From a virus: a stretch of 41,385 bases of DNA. The stretch is from positions 1 to 41,385 of the IMG/VR virus record IMGVR_UViG_3300021963_000251, one strand, 5' to 3'. Within the stretch, counting starts at the first letter, position 1. Each line of letters begins with the position of its first letter. A program made the translations under genes and the position numbers. The notes beneath the pieces were generated by a model that saw only the letters and a program-made list of their open reading frames with translations, made no database searches and was not told the DNA's origin. Shown piece by piece: positions 28,056 to 35,244 of this stretch.

Positions 28056-28438
28056 TTTGCTGCAATACCAAAGCTAACAACAGCTGCGGTACCACCACTC
28101 TCAGATACAAAAATGGGCTTGACGTACTTTACTGGAGTATTGGCAAGCCCATAATATTGTGTGCCATTACCAGTGATGGTTTGACCAGTGATCAGCGGAG
28201 CATAGTTTGTACCATCAATCGAACCATCAAGGCGCACAACAACGTTTGTGTTGATGCTGGCAACCGTTACATACATACCAATGTTCTTTGGTGCATGACG
28301 GTTTGGTTGATCAATTGCATATGCTGGCCCCTCGCCAGTGGCTGTCAAGCCGCTGGTGAATACATACAAATTCTTTTGGAGGTAAGCCACGTTGCGTTCT
28401 TTGCTTTTGTTTATTTTAACAGGATTAGAATAAGGCAT
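28052..28438 (-). CDS. Beta-rich structural-type protein
   Basis: 128 aa, basic N-terminus, then beta pattern with TVASINTNVVVRLDGSIDGT, PLITGQTITGNGTQYYGL and VKPIFVSESGGTAAVVSFGI. The 'VVVRLDGSxDGTNYxxL' style is typical of small phage surface/decoration beta-sandwiches (recollection). Divergent from the large structural gene at 28455. Confidence 0.65.
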   Translation of the reverse strand: MPYSNPVKINKSKERNVAYLQKNLYVFTSGLTATGEGPAYAIDQPNRHAPKNIGMYVTVASINTNVVVRLDGSIDGTNYAPLITGQTITGNGTQYYGLANTPVKYVKPIFVSESGGTAAVVSFGIAAN

Positions 28439-28454
28439 AAACAGATATAAAACA

Positions 28455-29771
28455 ATGCCTGTATATCGCGACCCTACAGATACAAACTTATATCACGTAC
28501 ATAAAGTTCAAACCTGCAGTGGTCGTCCTCTTGAAGTAACAACTGTTAGTGGTGGTGTTGTTTATGTGCAGCCAGGTACAACAGCTGGTGATGCATTTGG
28601 ACGGTCTCGTATTTCGCAACCATTCACAATCTTTGATAGCCAACATCGTTATCAAGAAAATAATAAATGGAATACCGCTACTGGTGTCAGCGGTACAACT
28701 GCTTACCAGGTAAATGAAAGCGCTGTCAATTTAAATGTAACTACACGTTCCGGTGACTATATTTACCGAGAAACCAAACGAGTATTTCCTTATCAACCAG
28801 GGAAGTCTTTGTTGTCCATGTGTTCTTTTGTCATGGCGTCTGGCCAGGCAAACTTGCGTCAGCGTGTTGGTTTATTTGGAACACAGAATGGAATCTTCTT
28901 TGAGCAAAGTGGTGGCACAAACTATTTGGTCACACGTAGTTATGTCAGTGGTTCTGTTAATGAAACCCGTGTTGCTCAAGCCAATTGGAACTATGACACC
29001 TTTGATGGAAGTGGTGTAACACAACGAACGCTTGATGTTTCTAAAGCAAATATCTTTTGGTCTGATATTGAATGGCTTGGTGTTGGCGATGTACGTACTG
29101 GTTTTGTTGTGGATGGCAATTTAGAAATTGCTCATATTTTCCACAACGATAATGTTAACGCTACTTCCTACATGACAACTGCAATCCTTCCTTTGCGGCA
29201 AGAGATTGAAAACCTTGCTACGACCAGCAGTAGTTCCACGGCTAAACAAATTTGTAATACCGTTATTTCGGAAGGTGGCTACGAGCTGCGTGGGGAAGGC
29301 GGCACAGCTGGTCATACAGTCACAGCTAAATACGATCTGACGGCAACAGGTACAAACTATCCTGTCGCATCCATTCGTCTTAAGTCCACCAGGGCTGATG
29401 CTGTTGTTGTTTTGGCGGGCATTGCTTTGCTTGGTACAACTAATAACGCAAACTACAACTGGAAATTGGCGGCAGCAGGAACAACGTCTGGTGGTACATG
29501 GACCAGTGCTGGTACGGCGTCTGCTGTTGAATACAACTTAAGCGGAACAAGTTTTACTGCTGGAGCAACGCTTATTTTGGCAGAAGGATATGCAATCGGT
29601 TCCAACCAAGGTTCTACTCCCATTACATTAACCAAAGATAACCTATTGAAATATCAACTAGAGCGCAATACCTTTACGTCTTCTTTTGATGAACTAACGC
29701 TGATTGTCAACACAGATACAGCAGGGGCTGACATTGTTGCTGCAATTAATTGGGAGGAAGTAACAAGGTAA
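28455..29771 (+). CDS. Virion structural protein (DAFGRSRIS family)
   Basis: 438 aa. Conserved-looking blocks: GDAFGRSRISQPFTIFDSQH, RYQENNKWNTATGVSGT, RETKRVFPYQPGKSLL, RQRVGLFGTQNGIFFEQSGG, DIEWLGVGDVRTGFVVDG and TTAILPLRQEIEN. I recognise this as a structural protein repeatedly found in cyanophage and pelagic phage virions ('DAFGRxRxSxPxTxFDSQHRY'). The exact virion role (fibre, decoration or tail) is not settled by sequence. C-terminal third is Gly/Thr/Ala-rich beta. Confidence 0.75.
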   Translation: MPVYRDPTDTNLYHVHKVQTCSGRPLEVTTVSGGVVYVQPGTTAGDAFGRSRISQPFTIFDSQHRYQENNKWNTATGVSGTTAYQVNESAVNLNVTTRSGDYIYRETKRVFPYQPGKSLLSMCSFVMASGQANLRQRVGLFGTQNGIFFEQSGGTNYLVTRSYVSGSVNETRVAQANWNYDTFDGSGVTQRTLDVSKANIFWSDIEWLGVGDVRTGFVVDGNLEIAHIFHNDNVNATSYMTTAILPLRQEIENLATTSSSSTAKQICNTVISEGGYELRGEGGTAGHTVTAKYDLTATGTNYPVASIRLKSTRADAVVVLAGIALLGTTNNANYNWKLAAAGTTSGGTWTSAGTASAVEYNLSGTSFTAGATLILAEGYAIGSNQGSTPITLTKDNLLKYQLERNTFTSSFDELTLIVNTDTAGADIVAAINWEEVTR

Positions 29772-29828
29772 TAAAGTAAGCTACATAGCTGTAGAATTTA
29801 TTTATACGTCAACAGTTAAGTAAAGATT

Positions 29829-30674
29829 GTGGCTGTTACCCCTACTGCAGAAACCAAGTCGCTGTCGCAACAATTTTTAGAGCGATATCTAGCTGATCCA
29901 ACCAAAAACCCTTACGGTCAGTTCTTTGGTCAAGCATCTACAGGCACTGTGGCCGGTGACTTTGGCTCTGCTCTGCAGCGTTATGGTGGTTTTAAAACAC
30001 CTGACGAACTGATTGCAGAAGCCACTGATTTATATACACGGCGAGAAGGGGAAACAGCTCGTGATTCTTTCCTGCGTCGACGTGCAGCATCCGATACCTA
30101 TAGCACTGCTCGTGCTAAAAACTACGAAGACTACAAGCAGGCTTACGGCCAGGCAGAAGATCTGTTCCGTCAACAAAAAGCGACTGGTTTTGCATCTCCA
30201 GAGGAAGAGGAAGCTGCTCGCCAAGGTTTAGCTGCAGTGCGTGAAGCAACCTTTACTCCTTACTTAGCAGGTCGTGGAGTCCTGGAAGGACAAGAAACAC
30301 TGTCCAGGCAAGCGCAAAGTATTGCTCGTAAAAAAGCAATGCTAGATCGTCTGGGTGGTGGTAAAGGTGAAAAGGGAACTGCACAACGTAATCTCTATAA
30401 ACGTCTTAAGGGAGAAGAGCGTCGTTTGCAAGGCATGTATCAAGTGGCTAGCGGTGCCGCTGAATCTGGAACACCTCCCTCTGGTAGCATGCAAACCGCA
30501 GGTGAAAGTCTTGTTGCTGCCATGAAGAATATGGGTAGTGAAGCTGCCTCTTCTCCGTGGTATCAAAGGTTCCGTGGACGCGCTACGTATGATCCTTCCA
30601 CGCGGCGCACTACTCCTTACGGTGGCTATAAAGCTGGCACTCAAGTAGGCGTTCCTGGTTACACTGGACAATAA
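29829..30674 (+). CDS. Probable virion-associated protein, GTG start
   Basis: 281 aa from GTG 29829. Helical and Arg/Gln-rich in the middle (YEDYKQAYGQAEDLFRQQKA, QSIARKKAMLDRLGGGKGEK), C-terminus Gly/Tyr/Arg-rich (RATYDPSTRRTTPYGGYKAG). No enzyme motif. Located between a structural protein and the Dps-like gene, so a virion role is likely. A small hairpin CTACA/TGTAG lies in the preceding spacer. Confidence 0.65.
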   Translation: MAVTPTAETKSLSQQFLERYLADPTKNPYGQFFGQASTGTVAGDFGSALQRYGGFKTPDELIAEATDLYTRREGETARDSFLRRRAASDTYSTARAKNYEDYKQAYGQAEDLFRQQKATGFASPEEEEAARQGLAAVREATFTPYLAGRGVLEGQETLSRQAQSIARKKAMLDRLGGGKGEKGTAQRNLYKRLKGEERRLQGMYQVASGAAESGTPPSGSMQTAGESLVAAMKNMGSEAASSPWYQRFRGRATYDPSTRRTTPYGGYKAGTQVGVPGYTGQ

Positions 30675-30687
30675 TTATTAGTTAAAA

Positions 30688-31251
30688 ATGTATACTCCTG
30701 GTCCTCAAGTGCAGCAGTCACCCCAGATGGGGGTGGAATCACCCAATATTGGAGTGGTGCCCCAGGCGCAACCCAAGCCCAAAGCACCTGGTAAATCAAA
30801 GGATGGTGATGTCGGGTCCTTCATCCAGCAGTGCATTTCCCTCTGTTCCTACCTCAAGGAACTTGAGACACAATCCCATCTCATTCACCTGAATATTGAA
30901 GGCTCTAATTTCTTGGGTCTCCACGAATTCCTTAAAGGTCAATACGAGGCTCATCTAGCACAGTTTGATACTCTTGCAGAGTTTATCAGATCAATGGACT
31001 ACCTAATGCCTATGTGCAGCGTCGGCTTAGGTGATGCCAGCCCTGGAATTCAACATTGCACTAGCTATAAAAACACAGACATGTTAACTGTGTATTATAA
31101 AAACCTAGAAGAACTAGGAATGAAGACTAAAAAATTAGAAAGTTTAGCAGCAAAAATCAGGGCTATTGATATTCAAAATTACATGGCCGATCTTTGCGGT
31201 CAAGCATTTAAAGCCGCTTGGATGATAAAGGCCACACTTAGGAACTCTTAA
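30688..31251 (+). CDS. Dps/ferritin-like protein
   Basis: 187 aa. After a Pro/Gln/Lys-rich tail (1-40), residues 45-185 form the Dps pattern. IHLNIEGSNFLGLHEFLKGQ matches the family 'HWNvkGpnFxxLHexxd', and FDTLAEFIRSMDYLMPM matches 'DxxAERi'. Candidate ferroxidase ligands His67, His79, Asp94 and Glu98 are present, while the Asp equivalent to E. coli Dps D67 is replaced (LKGQ). Two Cys (IQQCISLCSY) are unusual. It may bind iron or DNA and protect phage DNA from oxidation, or be a virion component given its position. Confidence 0.65.
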   Translation: MYTPGPQVQQSPQMGVESPNIGVVPQAQPKPKAPGKSKDGDVGSFIQQCISLCSYLKELETQSHLIHLNIEGSNFLGLHEFLKGQYEAHLAQFDTLAEFIRSMDYLMPMCSVGLGDASPGIQHCTSYKNTDMLTVYYKNLEELGMKTKKLESLAAKIRAIDIQNYMADLCGQAFKAAWMIKATLRNS

Positions 31252-31687
31252 GATAAATAATAGCTTCTTCAAAATATTGAATATTATCTTCAAACATACC
31301 AAGGGCTGAGTTGCATTTTTTGCAAAGCAGCCCTCTTATTTTTCCTGTTTTATGACAATGGTCAACGGATAAATTCATACCAGAGGAGCATTCTTTCTTA
31401 CATATCTTGCAACATCCAAATTGTTGTTCAAACATTTTTATGTAACTTTCACTGTTTAAGCCATATCTTTTTAACCAGTTAGAGTGTTTCTTTTTGTCGT
31501 CTAATTTATTCCAGTGTTTTAAGCTCGCTTTTCTATAAAGTTCTGGGTTCTTCTTTCTGTATTTTTCTGTTACTTTTCCGTGGCATTCTTTGCAGCGTCG
31601 AGCTCTTCCATCTTTAACGCGAGACTCTTTATAAAAAGAGTCAAGGGGTTTTGATAACTTGCAAAGACTACAAACTTTTTCTTGCAT
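31238..31687 (-). CDS. Endonuclease VII-type HNH nuclease
   Basis: 149 aa. N-terminal zinc pair (VCSLCKLSK, RRCKECHGK), then YGLNSESYIKMFEQQFGCCK and the core MNLSVDHCHKTGKIRGLLCK with KCNSALGMFEDN. This is the D-H-C-H...R-G-L-L-C-x-x-C-N pattern of the T4 gp49 recombination-endonuclease VII group. Overlaps the 3' end of the Dps-like gene by 14 nt on the opposite strand. AT-rich, likely mobile rather than a resident resolvase. Confidence 0.85.
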   Translation of the reverse strand: MQEKVCSLCKLSKPLDSFYKESRVKDGRARRCKECHGKVTEKYRKKNPELYRKASLKHWNKLDDKKKHSNWLKRYGLNSESYIKMFEQQFGCCKICKKECSSGMNLSVDHCHKTGKIRGLLCKKCNSALGMFEDNIQYFEEAIIYLKSS

Positions 31688-31744
31688 TACGAAAATTAAA
31701 CTACGAAAAACATAGCTTAAAATAAACGCATAGTCAAGAAGAAA

Positions 31745-32764
31745 ATGGATTTATTTCAGAAGTTTCTTAACCAAGTAACGTCTGGTTATCGCCAAGCGGA
31801 TAAGCAGTTGGGTGGTTGGTTGCCAGGGGGTGGTACTGCTTCCCCTGTGACAGCTAAACTTCAACGTGCTTTAACCGAACCACATAGTCAATTACTGTCT
31901 TCGCCAAAGCCTTACACCCGCATAGCTGGGGCAAATTTTCTCTCACCTGCACTTGATGCTAGAGGACAAGCAACGCCGCAGGCTATTGATATGCTTAGGC
32001 AATTAGGCATCTCAGCAAACATTACAGGAAATGTAAATGAAACCAATCCAGTTGCAATTTTGGGGGAGCGACTTGGTTATCTTGGGGCAGCTCATGCCAA
32101 CCCACTTAAAAACCAAATTTATTTACCTGGCAATCTGAATACTCTCTCAACACTTGCGCATGAAGCTGGACATTTAGATAAAAGTCGTAGAGCTGGTTCT
32201 CGTCCTATCTTTGAAGGCATTTTAGGGCAAGCAATGGATGTCCCAGCTGCTGTAGTCAAAGGTTTAACTGGTGGAGAACTATCTCCTTTTGCTCAAACAG
32301 TTGCGCCTTTTCGCATAGCTGGTGGTCTTGCAACTGCACTGTCTGATGCAAAAGAAGAAGATTATGCAGAACGTTTTGCGTCAGATGTAACAGGGAAAAT
32401 GCTTGGTGAGTCGCAAACTCATATGGGCGGTAACGCCAAGCAAGGATTCTTGTATCCTGATTTGCTTTATCAACGAGGCGTTGAATCCTTTAAAGAAGGT
32501 GTTAATGATCTGGTAATACCACCTATTGGTAAAGCAGCCATAGGCGTTGGCCAAACAATTCAAAACCAAATTCAAGAAGCACTTCCTAAACCTCCCGCTG
32601 TTTTTGAAGAGGTGCCAAACCTTCGGCTTCAACAACTTGCCATTGAATCTGATTTGGATTATCGACAAGAATTAAGAGAGAATCCAAACAGTCTCTTGCT
32701 TCCACGCCTTCAAAAAATTAAAGAAGATTATGCGCGTGCCACAAAAGCAAGAGGTCTGAACTAA
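31745..32764 (+). CDS. Zinc metallopeptidase-like protein (HEAGH)
   Basis: 339 aa. LSTLAHEAGHLDKSRRAG holds HExxH (His139, Glu140, His143). KEEDYAERFASDV 66 residues later supplies Glu209 as a probable third ligand, as in gluzincins. Flanking sequences (NQIYLPGNLNTL, an Ala/Gly-rich region after the site) suggest a secreted or virion protease. The N-terminus has no clear signal peptide. Possible roles are host-surface or lysis function, or virion maturation. No match to a named peptidase family is claimed. Confidence 0.7.
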   Translation: MDLFQKFLNQVTSGYRQADKQLGGWLPGGGTASPVTAKLQRALTEPHSQLLSSPKPYTRIAGANFLSPALDARGQATPQAIDMLRQLGISANITGNVNETNPVAILGERLGYLGAAHANPLKNQIYLPGNLNTLSTLAHEAGHLDKSRRAGSRPIFEGILGQAMDVPAAVVKGLTGGELSPFAQTVAPFRIAGGLATALSDAKEEDYAERFASDVTGKMLGESQTHMGGNAKQGFLYPDLLYQRGVESFKEGVNDLVIPPIGKAAIGVGQTIQNQIQEALPKPPAVFEEVPNLRLQQLAIESDLDYRQELRENPNSLLLPRLQKIKEDYARATKARGLN

Positions 32765-33019
32765 CTAACTAACCCAATGCTCAAGCCTGTGGCAGTTGCA
32801 GCATAGCGGTATGCATTTACTAATCTCTTCTTCTACTCTGCTCCAAGCGTAGCCATGATTCACCATGCTGGAGATATTGTTATCCTTATCCCCTACGTGG
32901 TGAAACTCTAAGACTCGATGGTCGTCCAGTCCACACTTCTTGCATTGCAAAGTCTGCTTGTACTCCAACAGCTTCTTTCGATTCTTATTGATACGTTCCT
33001 TGGATTGACTCCAGGGCAT
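32765..33019 (-). CDS. Small HNH endonuclease
   Basis: 84 aa. CKKCGLDDHRVLEFHHVGDK, then VEEEISKCIPLCCNCHRLEH: two zinc CxxC pairs plus the H-H and N-C-H-R-x-x-H core of short HNH nucleases. Stop directly abuts the stop of the metallopeptidase gene. Free-standing, probably mobile. Confidence 0.85.
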   Translation of the reverse strand: MPWSQSKERINKNRKKLLEYKQTLQCKKCGLDDHRVLEFHHVGDKDNNISSMVNHGYAWSRVEEEISKCIPLCCNCHRLEHWVS

Positions 33020-33240
33020 GCATGACTTTTATTCGTTTAATTAATATAAGGTATTTATTGAAATTGTTGATATCGGGATGGAAGGTACCGCCCCTTCTCC
33101 TCTGCTTCCCAAAAGCAGCGTGATACTTTTCTACTACATCCCGGAATAGGGCGAGGATATCCGCCGACGATAATCTACGATGCGGCTTAGGGGATCCTTC
33201 GTTTAATACGCACTTTCCTCGTGGTACCCTTGCTTTAACT
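33020..33240. other. Gap between two mobile nucleases, structured
   Basis: No reading frame of note. It holds a minus-strand tRNA-like element (33073-33143) and, upstream of it on the minus strand, a GC-rich structured stretch with GCCG/CGGC and GGATCC/GGATATCC segments. A group I intron core was looked for but not recognised. Confidence 0.4.
33073..33143 (-). tRNA. Degenerate tRNA-Pro (TGG)-like element
   Basis: Perfect 7-bp acceptor CGGGATG/CATCCCG, T8-A9, anticodon stem CTGCT/AGCAG with loop TTTGGGA (U33, anticodon TGG, G37 as in proline tRNAs), and a 5-bp T-stem GAAGG/CCTTC. However, the D-arm is poorly paired, the T-loop GGCGGTA lacks TTC, and no CCA is encoded. Either a decayed phage tRNA or a tRNA mimic. 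Confidence 0.4.
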
Positions 33241-33888
33241 TTAACTTATTTTAACTCTTGCTGCAGGATCCCAGCCATTTGCTTTGTTATGCAAAGCTAC
33301 GCTACAAGCTCTTCCCTTGAAACCATCAATAGTAGATTGCCATATTTGTTTATTAGTTGTACTAGCAGCTTTTCTGCTTCTTTTTGTTTTTTCTTTTACA
33401 CTCATGCTTGACTGTAAACGTTCTGCTGCCTTTAACCCATGAACGCTTTTGCCGTCTTTATCTTTTTTAAGATGTAAACAATTGGCTGCATTCCTTCCAT
33501 CCGCTTGCATCTGTTCTAAAGATCTTCCATGTATTCCTTTTTTTAAAACAAATGTAGTTTGTCCTCCTTTTGTACCTCCAGCTTTACCTGCTTCTTGACA
33601 AACTCTTAAAGACGTAACAGATCCGCAGTGTTCGTTTAAACATAAAAAATTATTTAAATCTGGCTTGATGCATCTATTTTCTATCTCTTGTGCTTTTTTC
33701 CAGCCTTCTTCGCTGTGCGGAAAATATTCTACAATCTCAATGGTTGGAGTATAGAAATCCCACATCCATTTATGTGTTTTTGGAGAACCTAAATAAAATT
33801 CTCCGTATGTTTTTTCTTTATGTACACCCCAGTACCAATGTGGTATCTCTTCAAAAGAAACCTTGTAGACATAAATGCGTGGTTTCAT
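33241..33888 (-). CDS. GIY-YIG-type homing endonuclease
   Basis: 215 aa. YVYKVSFEEIPHWYWGVHKE and YGEFYLGSPKTHKW replace the GIY/YIG strands (Y-V-Y, Y-W-G) as in I-TevI/Seg-like enzymes. EIENRCIKPDLNNFLCLNEH supplies the Glu helix and conserved Asn. Repeats AGKAGGTKGGQT and IHGRSLEQMQADGRNAANCL look like NUMOD3-type DNA-binding beads. Very AT-rich. Probably a mobile free-standing nuclease. Confidence 0.75.
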   Translation of the reverse strand: MKPRIYVYKVSFEEIPHWYWGVHKEKTYGEFYLGSPKTHKWMWDFYTPTIEIVEYFPHSEEGWKKAQEIENRCIKPDLNNFLCLNEHCGSVTSLRVCQEAGKAGGTKGGQTTFVLKKGIHGRSLEQMQADGRNAANCLHLKKDKDGKSVHGLKAAERLQSSMSVKEKTKRSRKAASTTNKQIWQSTIDGFKGRACSVALHNKANGWDPAARVKIS

Positions 33889-33940
33889 TTAAACAAGAAT
33901 TGAAATGTAAAAAATTAAGTCGTACCCTTAAATAGATGGA

Positions 33941-33980
33941 TCAGGTGTGATGCGTTGCGTTGAACGCAACAGGGACCTGA
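33941..33980. other. Two-helix structured element
   Basis: Outer TCAGGT/ACCTGA and inner GTTGCGT/ACGCAAC with a 3-nt loop TGA; no T-tract. Lies in the 308-bp gene-free stretch between the homing nuclease and the small basic proteins. Orientation of the RNA, if any, is unknown. Confidence 0.4.
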
Positions 33981-34072
33981 CCTCTATCTCGGCTCTCCTT
34001 CTAGGCTATTTGCCTAACGAGTCACCCCAGCTGCCCCATCGAAAAGAGAGGGGGAACTCAATAATTATACAC

Positions 34073-34100
34073 AAAAAACCCCGGTGTACTAAACCGGGGT
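34073..34100 (-). terminator. Intrinsic terminator for the minus-strand cluster
   Basis: Read on the minus strand: ACCCCGGT/ACCGGGGT, 8-bp stem, loop of 7 nt, followed by six T. Terminates transcripts coming from the sugar and small-protein genes to the right. Confidence 0.85.
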
Positions 34101-34196
34101 CATACTTCCTTCCCGCTTTGCTAAGCACCACGTTTCGTAACGTGGAAAGGGTTTCGACTATTACCCTTAGAGCGGTATTGCTCCGCTGTCAGGATA
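34101..34196 (-). ncRNA. Hairpin array before terminator (structured 3' UTR or sRNA)
   Basis: Between the stop at 34197 and the terminator, the minus strand folds into successive hairpins: AGCGG/CCGCT (34171-34187), AAGGGT/ACCCTT (34147-34168), CCACGTT/AACGTGG with a 4-nt loop (34128-34145) and GCTT/AAGC. The region has no reading frame. Together with the terminator it looks like a stable 3' UTR or a small RNA. It is not a tRNA cloverleaf. Confidence 0.4.
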
Positions 34197-34400
34197 TCAC
34201 GATTTACTGTCGCGATAACGACGTGCAGCCCGTCCAGCTAATTTTGCTTTCCTGGTGTTTGGAACAAACTGTTTTCCTTCGCGGCTAGCGGTGCGTTTCT
34301 TTTGGTCTGTCTTCTCGCGTTCCTCTTTGGACAATGAGGCCCAGGCAGACTCCGGTAAGTAGCGTTTGGTGTATCCCTTTTGAATTGCTTTGTCCATCAC
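34197..34400 (-). CDS. Small basic protein, C-terminal half of a DUF5872-like pair
   Basis: 67 aa: MMDKAIQKGYTKRYLPESAW, ASLSKEEREKTDQKKRTASR, EGKQFVPNTRKAKLAGRAAR. The 'YLPxxAWxxL...T..K...S..GKQFVxNT' block is one I recall as the C-terminal part of small lysine-rich proteins (DUF5872-type) in giant viruses, phages and bacteria. Its ATG overlaps the stop of the gene carrying the matching N-terminal half. Confidence 0.7.
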   Translation of the reverse strand: MMDKAIQKGYTKRYLPESAWASLSKEEREKTDQKKRTASREGKQFVPNTRKAKLAGRAARRYRDSKS

Positions 34401-34681
34401 TTGCTTTCCTTATATTTCTTGGCGGCAGCTTTAGCTTTACTCCGCTTTTCATACTCATCTTTGGTCATCCAAGATTCGCGGCCCCACTTCTCTAAAGACT
34501 TTTGCTTTTCACCCTTGCCACCCTTGTATCCACCACCAGCCTTTTCATACTCTTGCGCAAGCAGTTGGCTTTTCCTAGCACTCCATTGACCTTTTCGAGC
34601 GCCACGATCACCTGCCATGATGCGATCTTTAATCCTTTCGCGTAACTCAGGTTTTGTGTACTTGCTATCATCTTGTGCCAT
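34397..34681 (-). CDS. Small basic protein, N-terminal half of a DUF5872-like pair
   Basis: 94 aa: KPELRERIKDRIMAGDRGAR, KGQWSARKSQLLAQEYEKAG, GGYKGGKGEKQKSLEKWGRE, SWMTKDEYEKRSK. The 'GxxGQWSARKAQLLxxEYxxxGGGYxG...SLxxW...W' block matches the same family as the next gene. Lys/Arg-rich, likely nucleic-acid or virion associated. ATGA-coupled to 34197-34400. Confidence 0.75.
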   Translation of the reverse strand: MAQDDSKYTKPELRERIKDRIMAGDRGARKGQWSARKSQLLAQEYEKAGGGYKGGKGEKQKSLEKWGRESWMTKDEYEKRSKAKAAAKKYKESK

Positions 34682-34841
34682 TAAGATTATCTTTACGTTC
34701 TTCTAATATTTTAGCCCACTTACATGGTTTAGCATTTGCAGCCCAATTAGCTGGAGGTTCAGGTAGTAAGCGCTCCAGCTGAGCAAAATATTTAAGAAGG
34801 ATATCTTCCTTTGTTACGCGATAGCGTTCATTCTTGTCCAC
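34668..34841 (-). CDS. 57-aa hypothetical protein, GTG start
   Basis: From GTG 34841, two nt after the stop of the 84-aa gene, with AAGAG just before it. Reads KNERYRVTKEDILLKYFAQL, PEPPANWAANAKPCKWAKIL, ending DNLNGTR. It overlaps the DUF5872-like start by 14 nt. It fills the gap exactly, and its composition is protein-like. Function unknown. Confidence 0.5.
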   Translation of the reverse strand: MDKNERYRVTKEDILLKYFAQLERLLPEPPANWAANAKPCKWAKILEERKDNLNGTR

Positions 34842-34843
34842 TC

Positions 34844-35098
34844 TTAAGAAGGTAAATTACCTGATCTGTTAGAAGACGAACCAAACTTCTGCATAATCTC
34901 ATCCATTTGCTCTAGTGATTCACAGCGAATCAAGAGATCAGACAACGAACTGATGGTGACTGGATGTTCGGATCGTGCAGCAAACGCAAGCGCATCACGC
35001 AGGTGTGCCGTTGCTTGAGCCACTGAATCCTTCACCTGCGTCGAAAGAGCCATCTGCGATTCCGTTGGTTGTTTCGTCAGTATAAAGGTTGTTGTCAT
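34844..35098 (-). CDS. Helical hypothetical protein
   Basis: 84 aa from ATG 35098 (GAGG about 10 nt upstream); alternative ATG at codon 16. MTTTFILTKQPTESQMALST..., VAQATAHLRDALAFAARSEH, LLIRCESLEQMDEIMQKFGS. Overlaps the preceding reading frame by about 100 nt. Function unknown. Confidence 0.6.
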   Translation of the reverse strand: MTTTFILTKQPTESQMALSTQVKDSVAQATAHLRDALAFAARSEHPVTISSLSDLLIRCESLEQMDEIMQKFGSSSNRSGNLPS

Positions 35099-35201
35099 TA
35101 GCCTGCCTCGATAACAATAAACTTTCCAAAAGTTTGTTGTGGTTTGCGACCAGGGTTTGACCCTCTTGTATCGCTTGGATGTATTCTGGCATTTTTTCCA
35201 T
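34995..35201 (-). CDS. Possible small protein overlapping the next gene
   Basis: 68 aa from ATG 35201 (MEKMPEYIQAIQEGQTLVAN...). The first half is a well-formed helix (LLESLLLSRQANDNN). The second half is Ser/Gly-rich and overlaps the start of 34844-35098 in another frame. No Shine-Dalgarno site. One of the few frames that explains 35099-35201. Confidence 0.4.
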   Translation of the reverse strand: MEKMPEYIQAIQEGQTLVANHNKLLESLLLSRQANDNNLYTDETTNGIADGSFDAGEGFSGSSNGTPA

Positions 35202-35244
35202 GGTGTACAAATACGGAGAACTTGAATAGACGGTACGGTTTGCC

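Noticed and set aside
33020-33240. Group I or II intron core between two nuclease genes
   Set aside because: No recognisable P7/G-binding site or domain V, and the flanking genes are themselves complete nucleases.
34101-34196. tRNA cloverleaf from successive hairpins
   Set aside because: No acceptor stem encloses the hairpins, loops do not match D-, anticodon or T-loops; kept only as a structured RNA candidate.
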